Of a DNA stretch of 64,000 nt, positions 54,831 through 63,506 are shown in pieces; the stretch's first letter is position 1, and every line of letters starts with the position of its first letter. The stretch lies in assembly GCA_900547315.1 (NCBI GenBank), contig URGI01000001.1:1-64000 (forward strand), written 5' to 3'. Origin of the DNA: an uncultured Eubacteriales bacterium (GTDB lineage Bacteria; Bacillota; Clostridia; Oscillospirales; Oscillospiraceae). The translations under genes were made by a program, and so were the position numbers. The notes under the pieces are model-generated. The model searched no databases. It was not told where the DNA came from and worked only from the letters and a program-made list of their open reading frames with translations.

Positions 54831-56021
54831 ATGTCTGGATTACTTGACGGCGTAGTCGTACTCGACCTTACGCGTGTTCTTGCAGGCCCCTACTGCGGAA
54901 TGATAATGGCCGATATGGGCGCGACCGTAATTAAGCTCGAAAACCCGGCCGGCGGCGACGATACGCGCAAAATGGGCCCGTTTGTTAACGAAAACAGCGT
55001 TTATTATGCAAACTTCAACAGAAGCAAGCTCGGCTGCACGCTCAATCTCAAGGCTCCCGAAGGAAAAGAGATTTTCAAAGAGCTTGTAAAGAAGGCCGAC
55101 ATTGTTATTGAGAACTACCGTCCCGGCACCATGGAAAAGCTCGGTCTCGGCTACGATGTTCTCAAGGAAATAAATCCCGCGATAATCTACGGCGCAGTCT
55201 CCGGCTTCGGCCACACCGGCCCGCTGAGCAGACGCGCAGGCTATGACATAGTCGGTCAGGCAATGGGCGGCCTTATGAGCACCACCGGCTGGCCCGACGG
55301 CGAGCCGACCCGTTCCGGCACCCCCATGGGCGACGTCCTCGGCGGCCTGAACCTCACCATCGGCGTCCTTGCCGCGCTGAATAACCGCCAGAAGACCGGC
55401 CTTGGCGAAAAGGTCGACGTCGCGCTGGTCGACTCCGTTGCGTCCGCGATGGAGAACATAACCATGATTTATCAGGCCACCGGCCGTATCCCCCAGCGCA
55501 TAGGCAACCGCTATGAGTCTACATATCCGTACGACTCCTTCCCCGCGAAGGACGGCAACGTCATTATTGCTGCCGGCAATAACAAGCTCTTTGCTATCCT
55601 GTGCCAGGTCATGGGTCAGCCGGAGCTGGCTCAGGATCCGCGCTTCGTCGAGATAAAGGATCGCGTTGCAAACCATGCGCCCCTGCGCAGAATCGTCTCC
55701 GCGTGGAGCGAGAACTACACCATCGCCGAGATCGACCAGATGCTCAACTCCGCCGGCTGCCCCGCCAGCGCCGTCAACACCATCGACAGACTCGTTGTCG
55801 ATCCGCAGATCTCCGGCGCGCGCAACATGTTCCCCGAAATAGACCAGCCGGGCATCGGCAAGCTCCATATCACCGCCATTGCCCCCAAGCTCACCCGCAC
55901 CGACTCCTATCCCAGAAAGGCCGCTCCGCTGCTCGGCGAGGACAACGCCAATGTCTACGGAGAGTATCTCGGCTTCGACGCGGGCAAGCTCGAACAGCTC
56001 AAGAACGACGGCGTCATCTGA
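54831..56021 (+). CDS. Family III (CaiB/BaiF) CoA-transferase
   Basis: 396-aa CoA-transferase. The N-terminus has LLDGVVVLDLTRVLAGPYCGMIMADMGATVIKLENP. IVIENYRPGTMEKLGLGYDVL and AVSGFGHTGPLSRRAGYDIVGQAMGGLMSTTG (the nucleophilic Asp lies in the GYD stretch) are diagnostic. The family transfers CoA between carboxylates, for example succinyl-CoA to citramalate. The start at 54831 follows TGGAGG. With the downstream lyase it probably activates a hydroxydicarboxylate made by the LeuCD-like enzyme to its CoA ester. Confidence 0.92.
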   Translation: MSGLLDGVVVLDLTRVLAGPYCGMIMADMGATVIKLENPAGGDDTRKMGPFVNENSVYYANFNRSKLGCTLNLKAPEGKEIFKELVKKADIVIENYRPGTMEKLGLGYDVLKEINPAIIYGAVSGFGHTGPLSRRAGYDIVGQAMGGLMSTTGWPDGEPTRSGTPMGDVLGGLNLTIGVLAALNNRQKTGLGEKVDVALVDSVASAMENITMIYQATGRIPQRIGNRYESTYPYDSFPAKDGNVIIAAGNNKLFAILCQVMGQPELAQDPRFVEIKDRVANHAPLRRIVSAWSENYTIAEIDQMLNSAGCPASAVNTIDRLVVDPQISGARNMFPEIDQPGIGKLHITAIAPKLTRTDSYPRKAAPLLGEDNANVYGEYLGFDAGKLEQLKNDGVI

Positions 56022-56040
56022 TTTTCGGGAGGTAAGAATA

Positions 56041-56952
56041 ATGTCTGAATATCCGAAAAGCGTACAGCTCGTCGAGGTCGGCCCAAGAGACGGCTTCCAG
56101 AGCGTGAAGGAATTCATCCCCACCGAGACAAAGAAAAAGGTCATCGACATGCTCGTCGCGGCCGGCTGCAAGAAGATACAGGCCACGTCCTTCGTAAACC
56201 CCAAGGCCATCCCCCAGATGGCGGATGCCGCGGAGATAGCCGAGTACGTGCTCAAGACCTATCCCGACGTTTCGTTCTATGCGCTCACCCCGAACGCCAG
56301 AGGTGTCCAGAACGCATGGGACGCCGGCTTCCGTGAGGTCAGCTATGTCATCTCCGTCTCCGCGGGGCACAACATGGCGAACGTCCGCCGCACCCCGGAC
56401 GAGTCCTTTGCCGATCTCCGCGCGATCCGCGAGCGCTATCCCGACATGAAGATCGTCCTTGACGCAGCAACCACCTTCGGCTGCCCGTTCGACGGCGTCG
56501 TCACGACGGAGCAGGTCGTCGCGTATCTTGAAAAGGCGCGCGAAGCCGGCATCACCGCCGTTGACCTCTGTGATACCATCGGCATCGCAAACCCGCTTCA
56601 GGTTGAGCGCCTTGCGGGCGTTGTGCTCGAAAAGTTCCCGGAGATAAGCTTCGGCATACATATTCACGACACCCGTAACATGGGCATCGTCAATACGCTC
56701 ACCGCCATCCGCTCCGGCATCACCAGAGTGTCCACCACCTGCGGCGGCATGGGCGGCTGCCCGTTCGCACCCGGCGCGTCCGGCAACACCTCCAGCGAGG
56801 ATCTCGTGTTCATGCTCGACCAGATGGGCATCGACACCGGCGTCAGCTTCGAGAAGCTGCTGGAGACGGCGCGCTTCCTCAAGGAGAACGTCCCCGCAAA
56901 TTACAGCGGCCACCAGATGAATATTGCCCCGAAGCAGTGCGTCATGGGCTGA
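56041..56952 (+). CDS. HMG-CoA lyase-like (DRE-TIM) acyl-CoA lyase
   Basis: 303-aa lyase. VEVGPRDGFQSVKEFIPT (about 11-28) carries the catalytic Arg-Asp. The metal His pair is in GIHIHDTRNMGIVN (about 203-216), and the catalytic-loop Cys is in CGGMGGCPFAPGASGNTSSED (about 235-255). The family cleaves HMG-CoA, and related bacterial enzymes cleave (R)-citramalyl-CoA to acetyl-CoA + pyruvate. Paired with the CoA-transferase 19 bp upstream, it would complete breakdown of a hydroxy-methyl dicarboxylate to an acyl-CoA and a 2-oxo acid. GGGAGG precedes the ATG. It is the last gene of the cluster. Confidence 0.9.
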   Translation: MSEYPKSVQLVEVGPRDGFQSVKEFIPTETKKKVIDMLVAAGCKKIQATSFVNPKAIPQMADAAEIAEYVLKTYPDVSFYALTPNARGVQNAWDAGFREVSYVISVSAGHNMANVRRTPDESFADLRAIRERYPDMKIVLDAATTFGCPFDGVVTTEQVVAYLEKAREAGITAVDLCDTIGIANPLQVERLAGVVLEKFPEISFGIHIHDTRNMGIVNTLTAIRSGITRVSTTCGGMGGCPFAPGASGNTSSEDLVFMLDQMGIDTGVSFEKLLETARFLKENVPANYSGHQMNIAPKQCVMG

Positions 56953-56978
56953 TCGCCCCGCCGCACTTTACGGAAAAC

Positions 56979-57010
56979 AAATCCCGCGTACCGTTCGGTA
57001 CGCGGGATTT
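56979..57010 (+). terminator. Terminator of the catabolic cluster
   Basis: A perfect 14-bp stem AAATCCCGCGTACC/GGTACGCGGGATTT around GTTC, followed by GTCGGTTTAT, 26 bp after the last stop. Confidence 0.75.
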
Positions 57011-57132
57011 GTCGGTTTATGACTGCCGACACGCCGAAAGCGCAGGAAAATCCAAGAATCGTGCGGATGGGGCGCACACGCGTATTGTGTTTTGACAAAT
57101 AATGAGCTAAAATAAAATGCTAGGCGCAGTGA

Positions 57133-57966
57133 CAGACGATAGGCGATCTGACGAGCTTCTACATGATAACCGGCATTGTCTTGCTCCAGCTCATGCAGTT
57201 CTTCATGAACGTCGGCTCCGTCTCCGGCACCTTCGGCACGATGAAGAAGATAGCCCAGATAATGGACACAGACTCCGAACCGGACGGCGGGGAGCCTGTC
57301 CCGGAAGTGTGCGCCGACATAGAGTTCGACAATGTCAGCTTCGCCTACGCCGGGGGACAGGACGTCATAAAGAATCTGTCCGTGAAGATACCCATGGGCA
57401 AGGTGACGGCCGTCATCGGCGGCAACGGCGCGGGCAAATCGACGCTGTTCAAGCTGCTTCTTCATCTTTACGAGCCGAAGAGCGGCGAGATCCGCTTCGG
57501 CGGGGACGGCATCGGCAAATACTCCCTGACCGACTGGCGCGACAGGTTCGCCGTCGTCTCTCAGCGCAATCCGCTTATCGGCGGCACCGTGCGCGAGAAC
57601 ATCGCCTACGGTCTTGACCGCGAGGTCAGCGACGAGGAACTGGCGGAGACCGCCCGCAGAGCCAACTTCTCCGGCGGTCAGGGGCAGTGCATCTCCATTG
57701 CGCGCGCCATGCTGAGAAACGCCGACTACCTGCTGCTCGACGAGGCGACGAGCAATCTCGACGTCGTAAGCGAGGCGGAAGTGACCGGCGCGATGGACGA
57801 GCTGATGCGGGATAAGACCACTATAATGATCGCCCATAACTACGCGGCGACGCGAAACGCCGACTACATAATCGTTATGAAGGACGGTGCGGTCGAGGCC
57901 GCGGGAACGCCGGACGAGCTGCTGAAGACGAACGAGTATTATAAAATGTTCGTCAAGACGCTCTGA
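57133..57966 (+). pseudogene. Decayed ABC exporter (ATP-binding half)
   Basis: The homologous frame opens at 57133 (TIGDLTSFYMITGIVLLQLMQ), just after an in-frame TGA, so nearly the whole transmembrane domain is missing. What remains is the last membrane helix and the nucleotide-binding domain with Walker A GGNGAGKSTL, Q-loop VVSQRNPLIGG, Walker B YLLLDEATSNLD and H-loop IMIAHN. A second lesion is visible: ARRAN joins directly to FSGGQGQ, so about 25-30 residues normally before the ABC signature are lost in frame, and the signature itself reads FSGGQ. It is very likely non-functional, though codons remain intact enough to suggest recent decay. Confidence 0.8.
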
Positions 57967-57989
57967 ATATAAAAATAAGAGGATAAATA

Positions 57990-60875
57990 ATGCAGAAATT
58001 GTTGTCAAAACTCAGCGCCGCGCAGTCGGGGGAGATATGCTCCGGCTTCAGGCTCATAAAGAAAGAATATGTCGCGGCGAAGTCCGCGGAGCTGTACACC
58101 CTGCGCCATGAGAAAACCGGCGCGGAGCTGCTGTATTTCGACCGCGCGGACGAGAACAAAACCTTCACCATCTGCTTCAAGACGCTTCCCGAGGATGACA
58201 CAGGCGTGTTCCACATACTTGAGCATAGCGTCCTGAACGGCTCGCGGCGTTTTCCGGTGAAGGAGCCGTTCGTCACGCTGCTGCAGGGCTCGATGCAGAC
58301 CTATCTCAATGCCCTGACCTTCAGCGACAAGACGATGTATCCCGTCTCCAGCCGCAACGAGCAGGATCTCTTTAACCTTATGTCCGTCTATCTCGACGCG
58401 GTGTTCTGCCCGCTGATACATGAGCGCCCTGAGATATTCATGCAGGAGGGCTGGCACTACGAGTTCGACGGCGAGACCGGCAAGCCGTACTATAACGGCG
58501 TCGTGTTCAGCGAGATGAAGGGCGCGTTTTCCGATGTGGACACGCTCATCGGAAACGAAATGCACCGCCTGCTCTACCCCAACACGAGTTACGGCTATGT
58601 CAGCGGCGGCGACCCCAAATACATAACCAGCCTGAGCTACGAGAAGTTCACCGCCGCGCATAAGCGCTTCTACCACCCCTCGAACGCGCGCATATTCCTC
58701 GACGGGCATATGAACATCGACGCGGTGCTGGAGTATATCGACGGGGAGTACCTGTCAAAGTACGAGTACCGCGCGCCGGACTTTGATTTTGCCATGCAGA
58801 CGCCCGTGACCGCGGAAAAGACCATCAGCTACGAGGTGCGCGAGGGCGAAGAGGCGCTGGCGCATATGGCGTCGGCAAAGATACTCTGCACCCATAAGGA
58901 TGTCGAAAAGCTGTACGCGGCGGAGATACTCGCCGATTACCTGACCGGCTCCAACGAAGCGCCGCTCAAGCGCGCGTTTCTGGAGAGCGGCCTCGCGCAG
59001 GACGTGAGCATCGACGTGAACGATGGAATGTATCAGCCGAACATCGCCGTCGTCGTGCGCAACACTGCGCCGGAGAATTTCGCCGCGATAAAGGCGTTCA
59101 TCCCCGAAACTGTGCGAGGGCTGCTGGCTGAAGGTCTGAACCGAGAAGCCCTGTCCGCGTCGCTTGAGCGCTCCGCGTTCACCAACCGCGAGATAACAGA
59201 GCCTTCCGGCCTGAACCTCGCCATCCGCGCGCTGGACGGCTGGCTCTATGGTGATGATCCGCTCACGCATATAGACAACGCATGGATATTTGACTCCCTG
59301 CGTGAGAAGCTGGACACCGATTATTTTACCGACCTGCTCGTCGAAATGCTCGGCAGCGCGGAGGACAAGTGCTATGTGTACGTCTTGCCGTCTGCGGAAA
59401 AGGGGCAGGAAGATGCGCGCGAGGAGGCGGAGCGCCTGGCCGCGGCTACCGCGGACTGGGACGACGCCAGATTCGCGCGGGCCAGAGCGGAATTCGAGAA
59501 AATGCAGCAGTGGCAGCAGAGCATGGACAGCGAGGAAGACCTCGCCGCGCTGCCGCACCTGAACCTTGAGGACGTGCCCAAGGATGTAGTTCCGGCGAAA
59601 ACGGAGCTGACGCGCGTTGACGGTGTGGAAGTGCTGCGGCTGGATTCCGACACCAACGGTATAGTCTATCTGAATCTGTACTTCGACGTGTCGGACTTCG
59701 ACGCGGACGAGCTGCGCCTGCTCAATGTGCTGACCACATTCTTCGGCGAGCTGCGCACCGAGCACTACTCCGCCGACCGGCTCCAGACGAAGATCAAGGC
59801 GACCCTGGGCGGGCTTGCGGCGCGCGTGGAGCTTATCCCGAAGCGCGGCGAGCTGCGCGAATGCAGGCCGTACCTGCTGGTCTTCGCCAGCATGCTGGAG
59901 GAAAACGTCCCCGCGGCGCTGGAGCTGCTGGAAGAGCTGTTCATAAACGGCCGCTACGACGAAACGGGCAGAATAAGCGAGACTGTTCTGCAGTCGGATT
60001 ATTTCATAAAGCAATCGCTCATCGTCAACGGCCATGCCTACGCCGTCACCAAGTCGCTCTCGGCGTTTTCCGCGGAGGGCGCGATGAAGGAGCTGCTTGA
60101 GGGCGAGAGCTTTGTGCGCTGGTTCTCCGATTTTGCTGCGAACTTTGAGGCAAATTCCGGCGAATACGCCGCGCGCTTTGCCGCGCTCGCCGCGAAGGCC
60201 TTCGCGTCCAACCGTCTGTTCGCCGGCTTTGGCGGAAAGATGGACGCGCAGACGCTCGGCGGCCTCATACGCGCGCTGCCCGCAAACGAAAAGGGCGCGG
60301 CGGCGGAATACCCCGCCTATGACGGCGAGGACTGCGCGATAGAGATCGCCTCCGACGTGGGCTACTCCGCACTGGGACATAACCTCTATGCGCTGGGCGG
60401 CAGCTTCAGCGGCGAGTATGCGGTGCTGGCCTCGCTCGTCAGCTATGGCTACCTCTGGAACATGATCCGCGTGCAGGGCGGCGCCTACGGCACGGGCATG
60501 AACGTGCGCTCCAACGGCGACGTTTTCTGCTATTCCTACCGTGACCCGAATGTTGAAAATTCGCTCGCGGTCTACGGCGGCATACCCGATTTTCTGGCGG
60601 AATTCCTGAGCCAGGGGATGCCGATGGACGATATCATCATCGGGACTGTCAACACCACGGAGCCGCTGCTCGACCCCGCGGGCGTGTGCGAGCTGGAATG
60701 CATCAGATATCTGAAAGGCACAACGGCGGCGGACATTTCGCGTATACGCAGGGAAATTCTCGGCACGACCGCAGAGAAGCTTCTGAAGCTGGCAGAGCCG
60801 CTGAGAGTCTATGCCGAAAACGGCAAGTTCTGCGCCGTCGGCAGCAAGAACGCGGTGGCGTTTCTGAACAAATAA
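57990..60875 (+). CDS. M16C insulinase-family zinc metalloprotease
   Basis: 961-aa protease of the presequence-protease/falcilysin (M16C) type, which degrades peptides in a closed chamber. The inverted zinc motif HILEH is in VFHILEHSVLNGSRRFPVKEPF (about 72-93), and the distal Glu is in NGVVFSEMKGAFSD. The M16C-associated middle domain and a C-terminal domain with GGAYGTGMNV are present. The length is full. There is no signal peptide, so a cytosolic role in peptide turnover is likely. It starts 23 bp after the decayed ABC gene and may rely on that gene's old promoter. Confidence 0.92.
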   Translation: MQKLLSKLSAAQSGEICSGFRLIKKEYVAAKSAELYTLRHEKTGAELLYFDRADENKTFTICFKTLPEDDTGVFHILEHSVLNGSRRFPVKEPFVTLLQGSMQTYLNALTFSDKTMYPVSSRNEQDLFNLMSVYLDAVFCPLIHERPEIFMQEGWHYEFDGETGKPYYNGVVFSEMKGAFSDVDTLIGNEMHRLLYPNTSYGYVSGGDPKYITSLSYEKFTAAHKRFYHPSNARIFLDGHMNIDAVLEYIDGEYLSKYEYRAPDFDFAMQTPVTAEKTISYEVREGEEALAHMASAKILCTHKDVEKLYAAEILADYLTGSNEAPLKRAFLESGLAQDVSIDVNDGMYQPNIAVVVRNTAPENFAAIKAFIPETVRGLLAEGLNREALSASLERSAFTNREITEPSGLNLAIRALDGWLYGDDPLTHIDNAWIFDSLREKLDTDYFTDLLVEMLGSAEDKCYVYVLPSAEKGQEDAREEAERLAAATADWDDARFARARAEFEKMQQWQQSMDSEEDLAALPHLNLEDVPKDVVPAKTELTRVDGVEVLRLDSDTNGIVYLNLYFDVSDFDADELRLLNVLTTFFGELRTEHYSADRLQTKIKATLGGLAARVELIPKRGELRECRPYLLVFASMLEENVPAALELLEELFINGRYDETGRISETVLQSDYFIKQSLIVNGHAYAVTKSLSAFSAEGAMKELLEGESFVRWFSDFAANFEANSGEYAARFAALAAKAFASNRLFAGFGGKMDAQTLGGLIRALPANEKGAAAEYPAYDGEDCAIEIASDVGYSALGHNLYALGGSFSGEYAVLASLVSYGYLWNMIRVQGGAYGTGMNVRSNGDVFCYSYRDPNVENSLAVYGGIPDFLAEFLSQGMPMDDIIIGTVNTTEPLLDPAGVCELECIRYLKGTTAADISRIRREILGTTAEKLLKLAEPLRVYAENGKFCAVGSKNAVAFLNK

Positions 60876-60892
60876 ATCACTCCAAAAAGTTA

Positions 60893-60930
60893 GAAAAAAT
60901 AACTCCGGAAGCATTGCTTCCGGAGTTGTT
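60893..60930. terminator. Bidirectional terminator after the M16C gene
   Basis: AACTCCGGAAGC/GCTTCCGGAGTT around ATT, with TTTTTTC on the minus side for the phosphodiesterase gene. Confidence 0.8.
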
Positions 60931-60939
60931 GCGTTTCGG

Positions 60940-61410
60940 TTACAGCTCCTTTATCTCACAGGCTATCGCGCCGTTATCGAAGACGGTGACGACCGCCCAT
61001 GTCAGCGTGCGGCCTTTTCCGGCCGTGCCGGGGTTGAGGAGCTGGACGCCGCCCGCCTCGCCGTAATACGCCTCGTGCGTATGGCCGAACATGGCGATCT
61101 TCGCCCCGGCCTCCTGCGCGGCGTACACGAGAGAATCGAGTCTGCCGTATTCAACGCCGTAGGTGTGCCCATGGCAGATGAAAGCCTTCACGGGGCCGAG
61201 CGGGACGATGTCAGTGTCGGGTGCGTCGGAGGAGATATCGCAGTTGCCGCGCACGGAGTAGAGCGGTATCTCAGGGAATTTCTCGCGCAGGATCGCGGTG
61301 TCGCGGGAGTGGTCGCCGAGATGGATTATCAGGTCGGGGCGGCAGCGCGCCACGGCCTCGACCATAAGCGCGGTGTTGCTGTGAGTGTCGGAAAAAACGG
61401 CAGCTTTCAT
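60940..61410 (-). CDS. YfcE/MJ0936-type metallophosphoesterase
   Basis: 156-aa calcineurin-like phosphodiesterase. Metal motifs appear in order: VFSDTHSN (6-13), HLGDHSRD (about 31-38), VRGNCD (about 53-58), ICHGHTYG (about 77-84) and MFGHTHEAYY (about 107-116). Family members hydrolyse phosphodiesters of unknown cellular substrates. AAGGAG lies 8 bases before the ATG chosen; an adjacent ATG at 61413 is equally possible. It is divergent from the small genes that follow. Confidence 0.9.
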   Translation of the reverse strand: MKAAVFSDTHSNTALMVEAVARCRPDLIIHLGDHSRDTAILREKFPEIPLYSVRGNCDISSDAPDTDIVPLGPVKAFICHGHTYGVEYGRLDSLVYAAQEAGAKIAMFGHTHEAYYGEAGGVQLLNPGTAGKGRTLTWAVVTVFDNGAIACEIKEL

Positions 61411-61482
61411 CATGTATTCTCCTTTGTGATTATCATTGAGACGGCTCCTGAATATAATGTAGCGAACAGGAGCGTGATTTCC

Positions 61483-61722
61483 ATGAAAGATTTTGAACGC
61501 ATAGGCAAAGAGCTTGAGCGGCGCGGCAAGACCGGCAGCATCAAGAGCATTGCGGAGTCCGAGGACGGACAGCGTATAAGCAGGATGATAGATACGGAGG
61601 CGGTCGAGCGCGCGGCGCGCAGCGGGGACGCGGCGGCGATGAAAAATATCCTTGGGCAGGTGCTCGGCACCGCGGAGGGCAAGCGCCTCGCGGAGAGCAT
61701 CCGCCGCATGATGCAGGATTAA
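61483..61722 (+). CDS. Small uncharacterised protein (79 aa)
   Basis: Charged, helical 79-residue protein (KDFERIGKELERRGKTGSIKSIAESEDGQRISRMID...SIRRMMQD) without membrane segment or known motif. CAGGAG lies about 10 bases before the ATG. It begins a tight plus-strand group of three small genes (gap 13 bp, then a 14-bp overlap) and shares acidic/basic helical character with the next product. No function can be given. Confidence 0.6.
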   Translation: MKDFERIGKELERRGKTGSIKSIAESEDGQRISRMIDTEAVERAARSGDAAAMKNILGQVLGTAEGKRLAESIRRMMQD

Positions 61723-61735
61723 AACGGAGGCCGCC

Positions 61736-62077
61736 ATGAGTGAATTTGAAGATAAGCTCAACAGTGTCCTCGGCGATCCGGCGCAGATGGAGAAGATAGC
61801 GAATCTGGCAAAGACGCTCATGGGCGGAGACGGCGGCGCTCAGGAACCCTCTCCGGAGCCGTTCGGCGGCCTTGACATCGACCCGAGTCTCATAAGCCGC
61901 ATCGGCAAGCTTATGAATAACAGCGGCGATGACAACAAGCAGCGGCTTTTGCAGGCGATGGAGCCGTACCTGTCGGAAAAGCGGCGCGGCAAGATGGATA
62001 AGGCGCTGAAGATAGCGCGCCTTGCGCGCATCGCAAAGGCCGCGATGGGGGAGGAGGGCGGCGATGGCAAGCTATAA
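61736..62077 (+). CDS. Small uncharacterised protein (113 aa)
   Basis: 113-aa soluble protein: an N-terminal helix (SEFEDKLNSVLGDPAQMEKIANLAKTLMGG), a short Gly/Pro-rich linker (about 31-45), then a helical region ending KRRGKMDKALKIARLARIAKAAMGEEGG. There is no recognised domain. It is co-oriented and nearly contiguous with genes on both sides, overlapping the next by 14 bp, so the three are translated together. GGAGGCCGCC precedes the ATG. Confidence 0.65.
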   Translation: MSEFEDKLNSVLGDPAQMEKIANLAKTLMGGDGGAQEPSPEPFGGLDIDPSLISRIGKLMNNSGDDNKQRLLQAMEPYLSEKRRGKMDKALKIARLARIAKAAMGEEGGDGKL

Positions 62078-62360
62078 CCGCTATCAGGGCAACACCGGCC
62101 GCGTCACGCGCGTAGACGAGCGCCGGGCGGAACGTCCGCCGGAGGAGCCGCCGCGGCAGTACCCCGCGCCGCGCCCGCCGGATGCACCGAAGCCGAGACA
62201 GCTGCCGCTGCTGGGCGGCTCGCTGGCAGATCTGCTGCCGAAGAGCTTCGGCGAGCTTGAGACGGAGGACATTATCCTCCTGCTCATCCTCTATCTCATG
62301 TACCGCGAGAGCGGCGACAGCGAGCTGCTGATCATAATGGGCGCAATGTTCTTATTATAA
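62064..62360 (+). CDS. Small uncharacterised protein with hydrophobic C-terminus (98 aa)
   Basis: 98-aa protein with a basic, proline-rich N-terminal half (RRAERPPEEPPRQYPAPRPPDAPKPRQ) and a C-terminal hydrophobic helix (DIILLLILYLMYRESGDSELLIIMGAMFLL) that probably anchors it in the membrane. The start at 62064 lies after a GGAGGAGGG run inside the preceding gene. The trio 61483-62360 may form one membrane-linked complex; the role is unknown. Confidence 0.6.
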   Translation: MASYNRYQGNTGRVTRVDERRAERPPEEPPRQYPAPRPPDAPKPRQLPLLGGSLADLLPKSFGELETEDIILLLILYLMYRESGDSELLIIMGAMFLL

Positions 62361-62375
62361 TATTGCTATAACAAC

Positions 62376-62399
62376 GCCGCCGTGTGAAAGCACGGCGGC
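62376..62399. terminator. Terminator between convergent genes
   Basis: GCCGCCGTG/CACGGCGGC around TGAAAG, between the small-gene trio and the TagO/WecA-like gene. Confidence 0.65.
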
Positions 62400-62405
62400 A
62401 TAGTG

Positions 62406-63494
62406 TTATTTCTGCTCGGTTTTGCTGTCATCCCGGCGATGATGCAGGTTCGGGTTGCGCCAGAAGACGTAGAACCAGACTACGAGCGCGATGATGAACG
62501 CGCAGATGGCGCACACTGTGCGCACGAGGGCACCGGGGCCTGCGAGCAGCACCGCGATAAGGCCAAGCACGGCGGACACGCCGTACAGCACCGCGACAGC
62601 CTGCTTCTGATTGAGGCCGAGCGCGAGGAGCCGGTGATGGAAATGCCCCTTGTCGGCATGGAACGGGCTTTGCCCGTGGATTATCCGGCGGAAGAAGGCG
62701 AAGGTCGTATCCGCCAGCGGCACTGCGAGCGCCAGCAGCGGAACGAGGAAGGTTATCATGGCGTGCAGCTTGAACATGCCCAGTATCGACGCGGTCGACA
62801 GGACGAAACCGAGAAGCTGCGAGCCGACGTCGCCCATGAATATCTTGGCCGGGTTGAAGTTATACGGGATGAAGCCGAGGCACGCGCCGACAAGCGCGGC
62901 GAGAATCACCGCGACGTTCGGCTCCGCGACGAACAGCGCCACGACCAGCATTGTCAGCGAGCTTATCGTCGACACGCCGACGGCCAGCCCGTCCAGCCCG
63001 TCTATCAGATTGACGGCGTTCGTGCAGCCGACGATCCACAGAAGGGTCAGCGGGATGGGGAGATAGCTTGCGAGAACGAAAGTGGCCTGCTCGGAAAACG
63101 GGTTCGGGTTCGATATCGCGTCGAAGACTATGCCGCAACGGATCGCAACGACGGCGGCGACGATCTGCCCCGCGAGCTTGATCCACGCGTTGAGATTGAC
63201 GATATCGTCTATTGCGCCCATGACGACGATTATCAGCGCGCCCAGCAGAATGCCGAGCACCGGCGTCGACACGTCGACAAATATGAGCAGCGACAGCACA
63301 AAGCCGATGAATATGGCAAGTCCGCCCATGCGGGGGATCGGGTGGTTATGCACACGGCGCTCGTCCTTCGGGACGTCTATCGCGCCGACCTTTTCAGCAA
63401 AACGCTTGACCGGCGGCGTCATCAGGAACGACACAACCGCCGCGACGACTATGGCCATCAGCAGCTTGAGCCACAATGACATATCTGAAATCAT
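62406..63494 (-). CDS. tagO: Undecaprenyl-phosphate N-acetylaminosugar-1-phosphate transferase (TagO/WecA type)
   Basis: 362-aa polytopic enzyme that moves GlcNAc-1-P (or a related sugar) from UDP-sugar to undecaprenyl phosphate. This is the first step of wall teichoic acid or other surface glycopolymers. Motifs of the MraY/WecA family are IPRMGGLAIF, GAIDDIVNLNAWIKL (about 93-107), NAVNLIDGLDGLAVG (about 159-173), FMGDVGSQLLGF and HADKGHFHHRLL. It has about ten to eleven membrane segments. The lack of mra/mur neighbours argues against MraY. GGGAGG six bases upstream fixes the start. It follows trpS by 12 bp. Confidence 0.9.
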   Translation of the reverse strand: MISDMSLWLKLLMAIVVAAVVSFLMTPPVKRFAEKVGAIDVPKDERRVHNHPIPRMGGLAIFIGFVLSLLIFVDVSTPVLGILLGALIIVVMGAIDDIVNLNAWIKLAGQIVAAVVAIRCGIVFDAISNPNPFSEQATFVLASYLPIPLTLLWIVGCTNAVNLIDGLDGLAVGVSTISSLTMLVVALFVAEPNVAVILAALVGACLGFIPYNFNPAKIFMGDVGSQLLGFVLSTASILGMFKLHAMITFLVPLLALAVPLADTTFAFFRRIIHGQSPFHADKGHFHHRLLALGLNQKQAVAVLYGVSAVLGLIAVLLAGPGALVRTVCAICAFIIALVVWFYVFWRNPNLHHRRDDSKTEQK

Positions 63495-63506
63495 GGATAT
63501 CCTCCC

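Noticed and set aside
57163..57966. Intact ABC transporter ATPase gene
   Set aside because: The open frame starts inside the last membrane helix and lacks about 25-30 residues before the signature.
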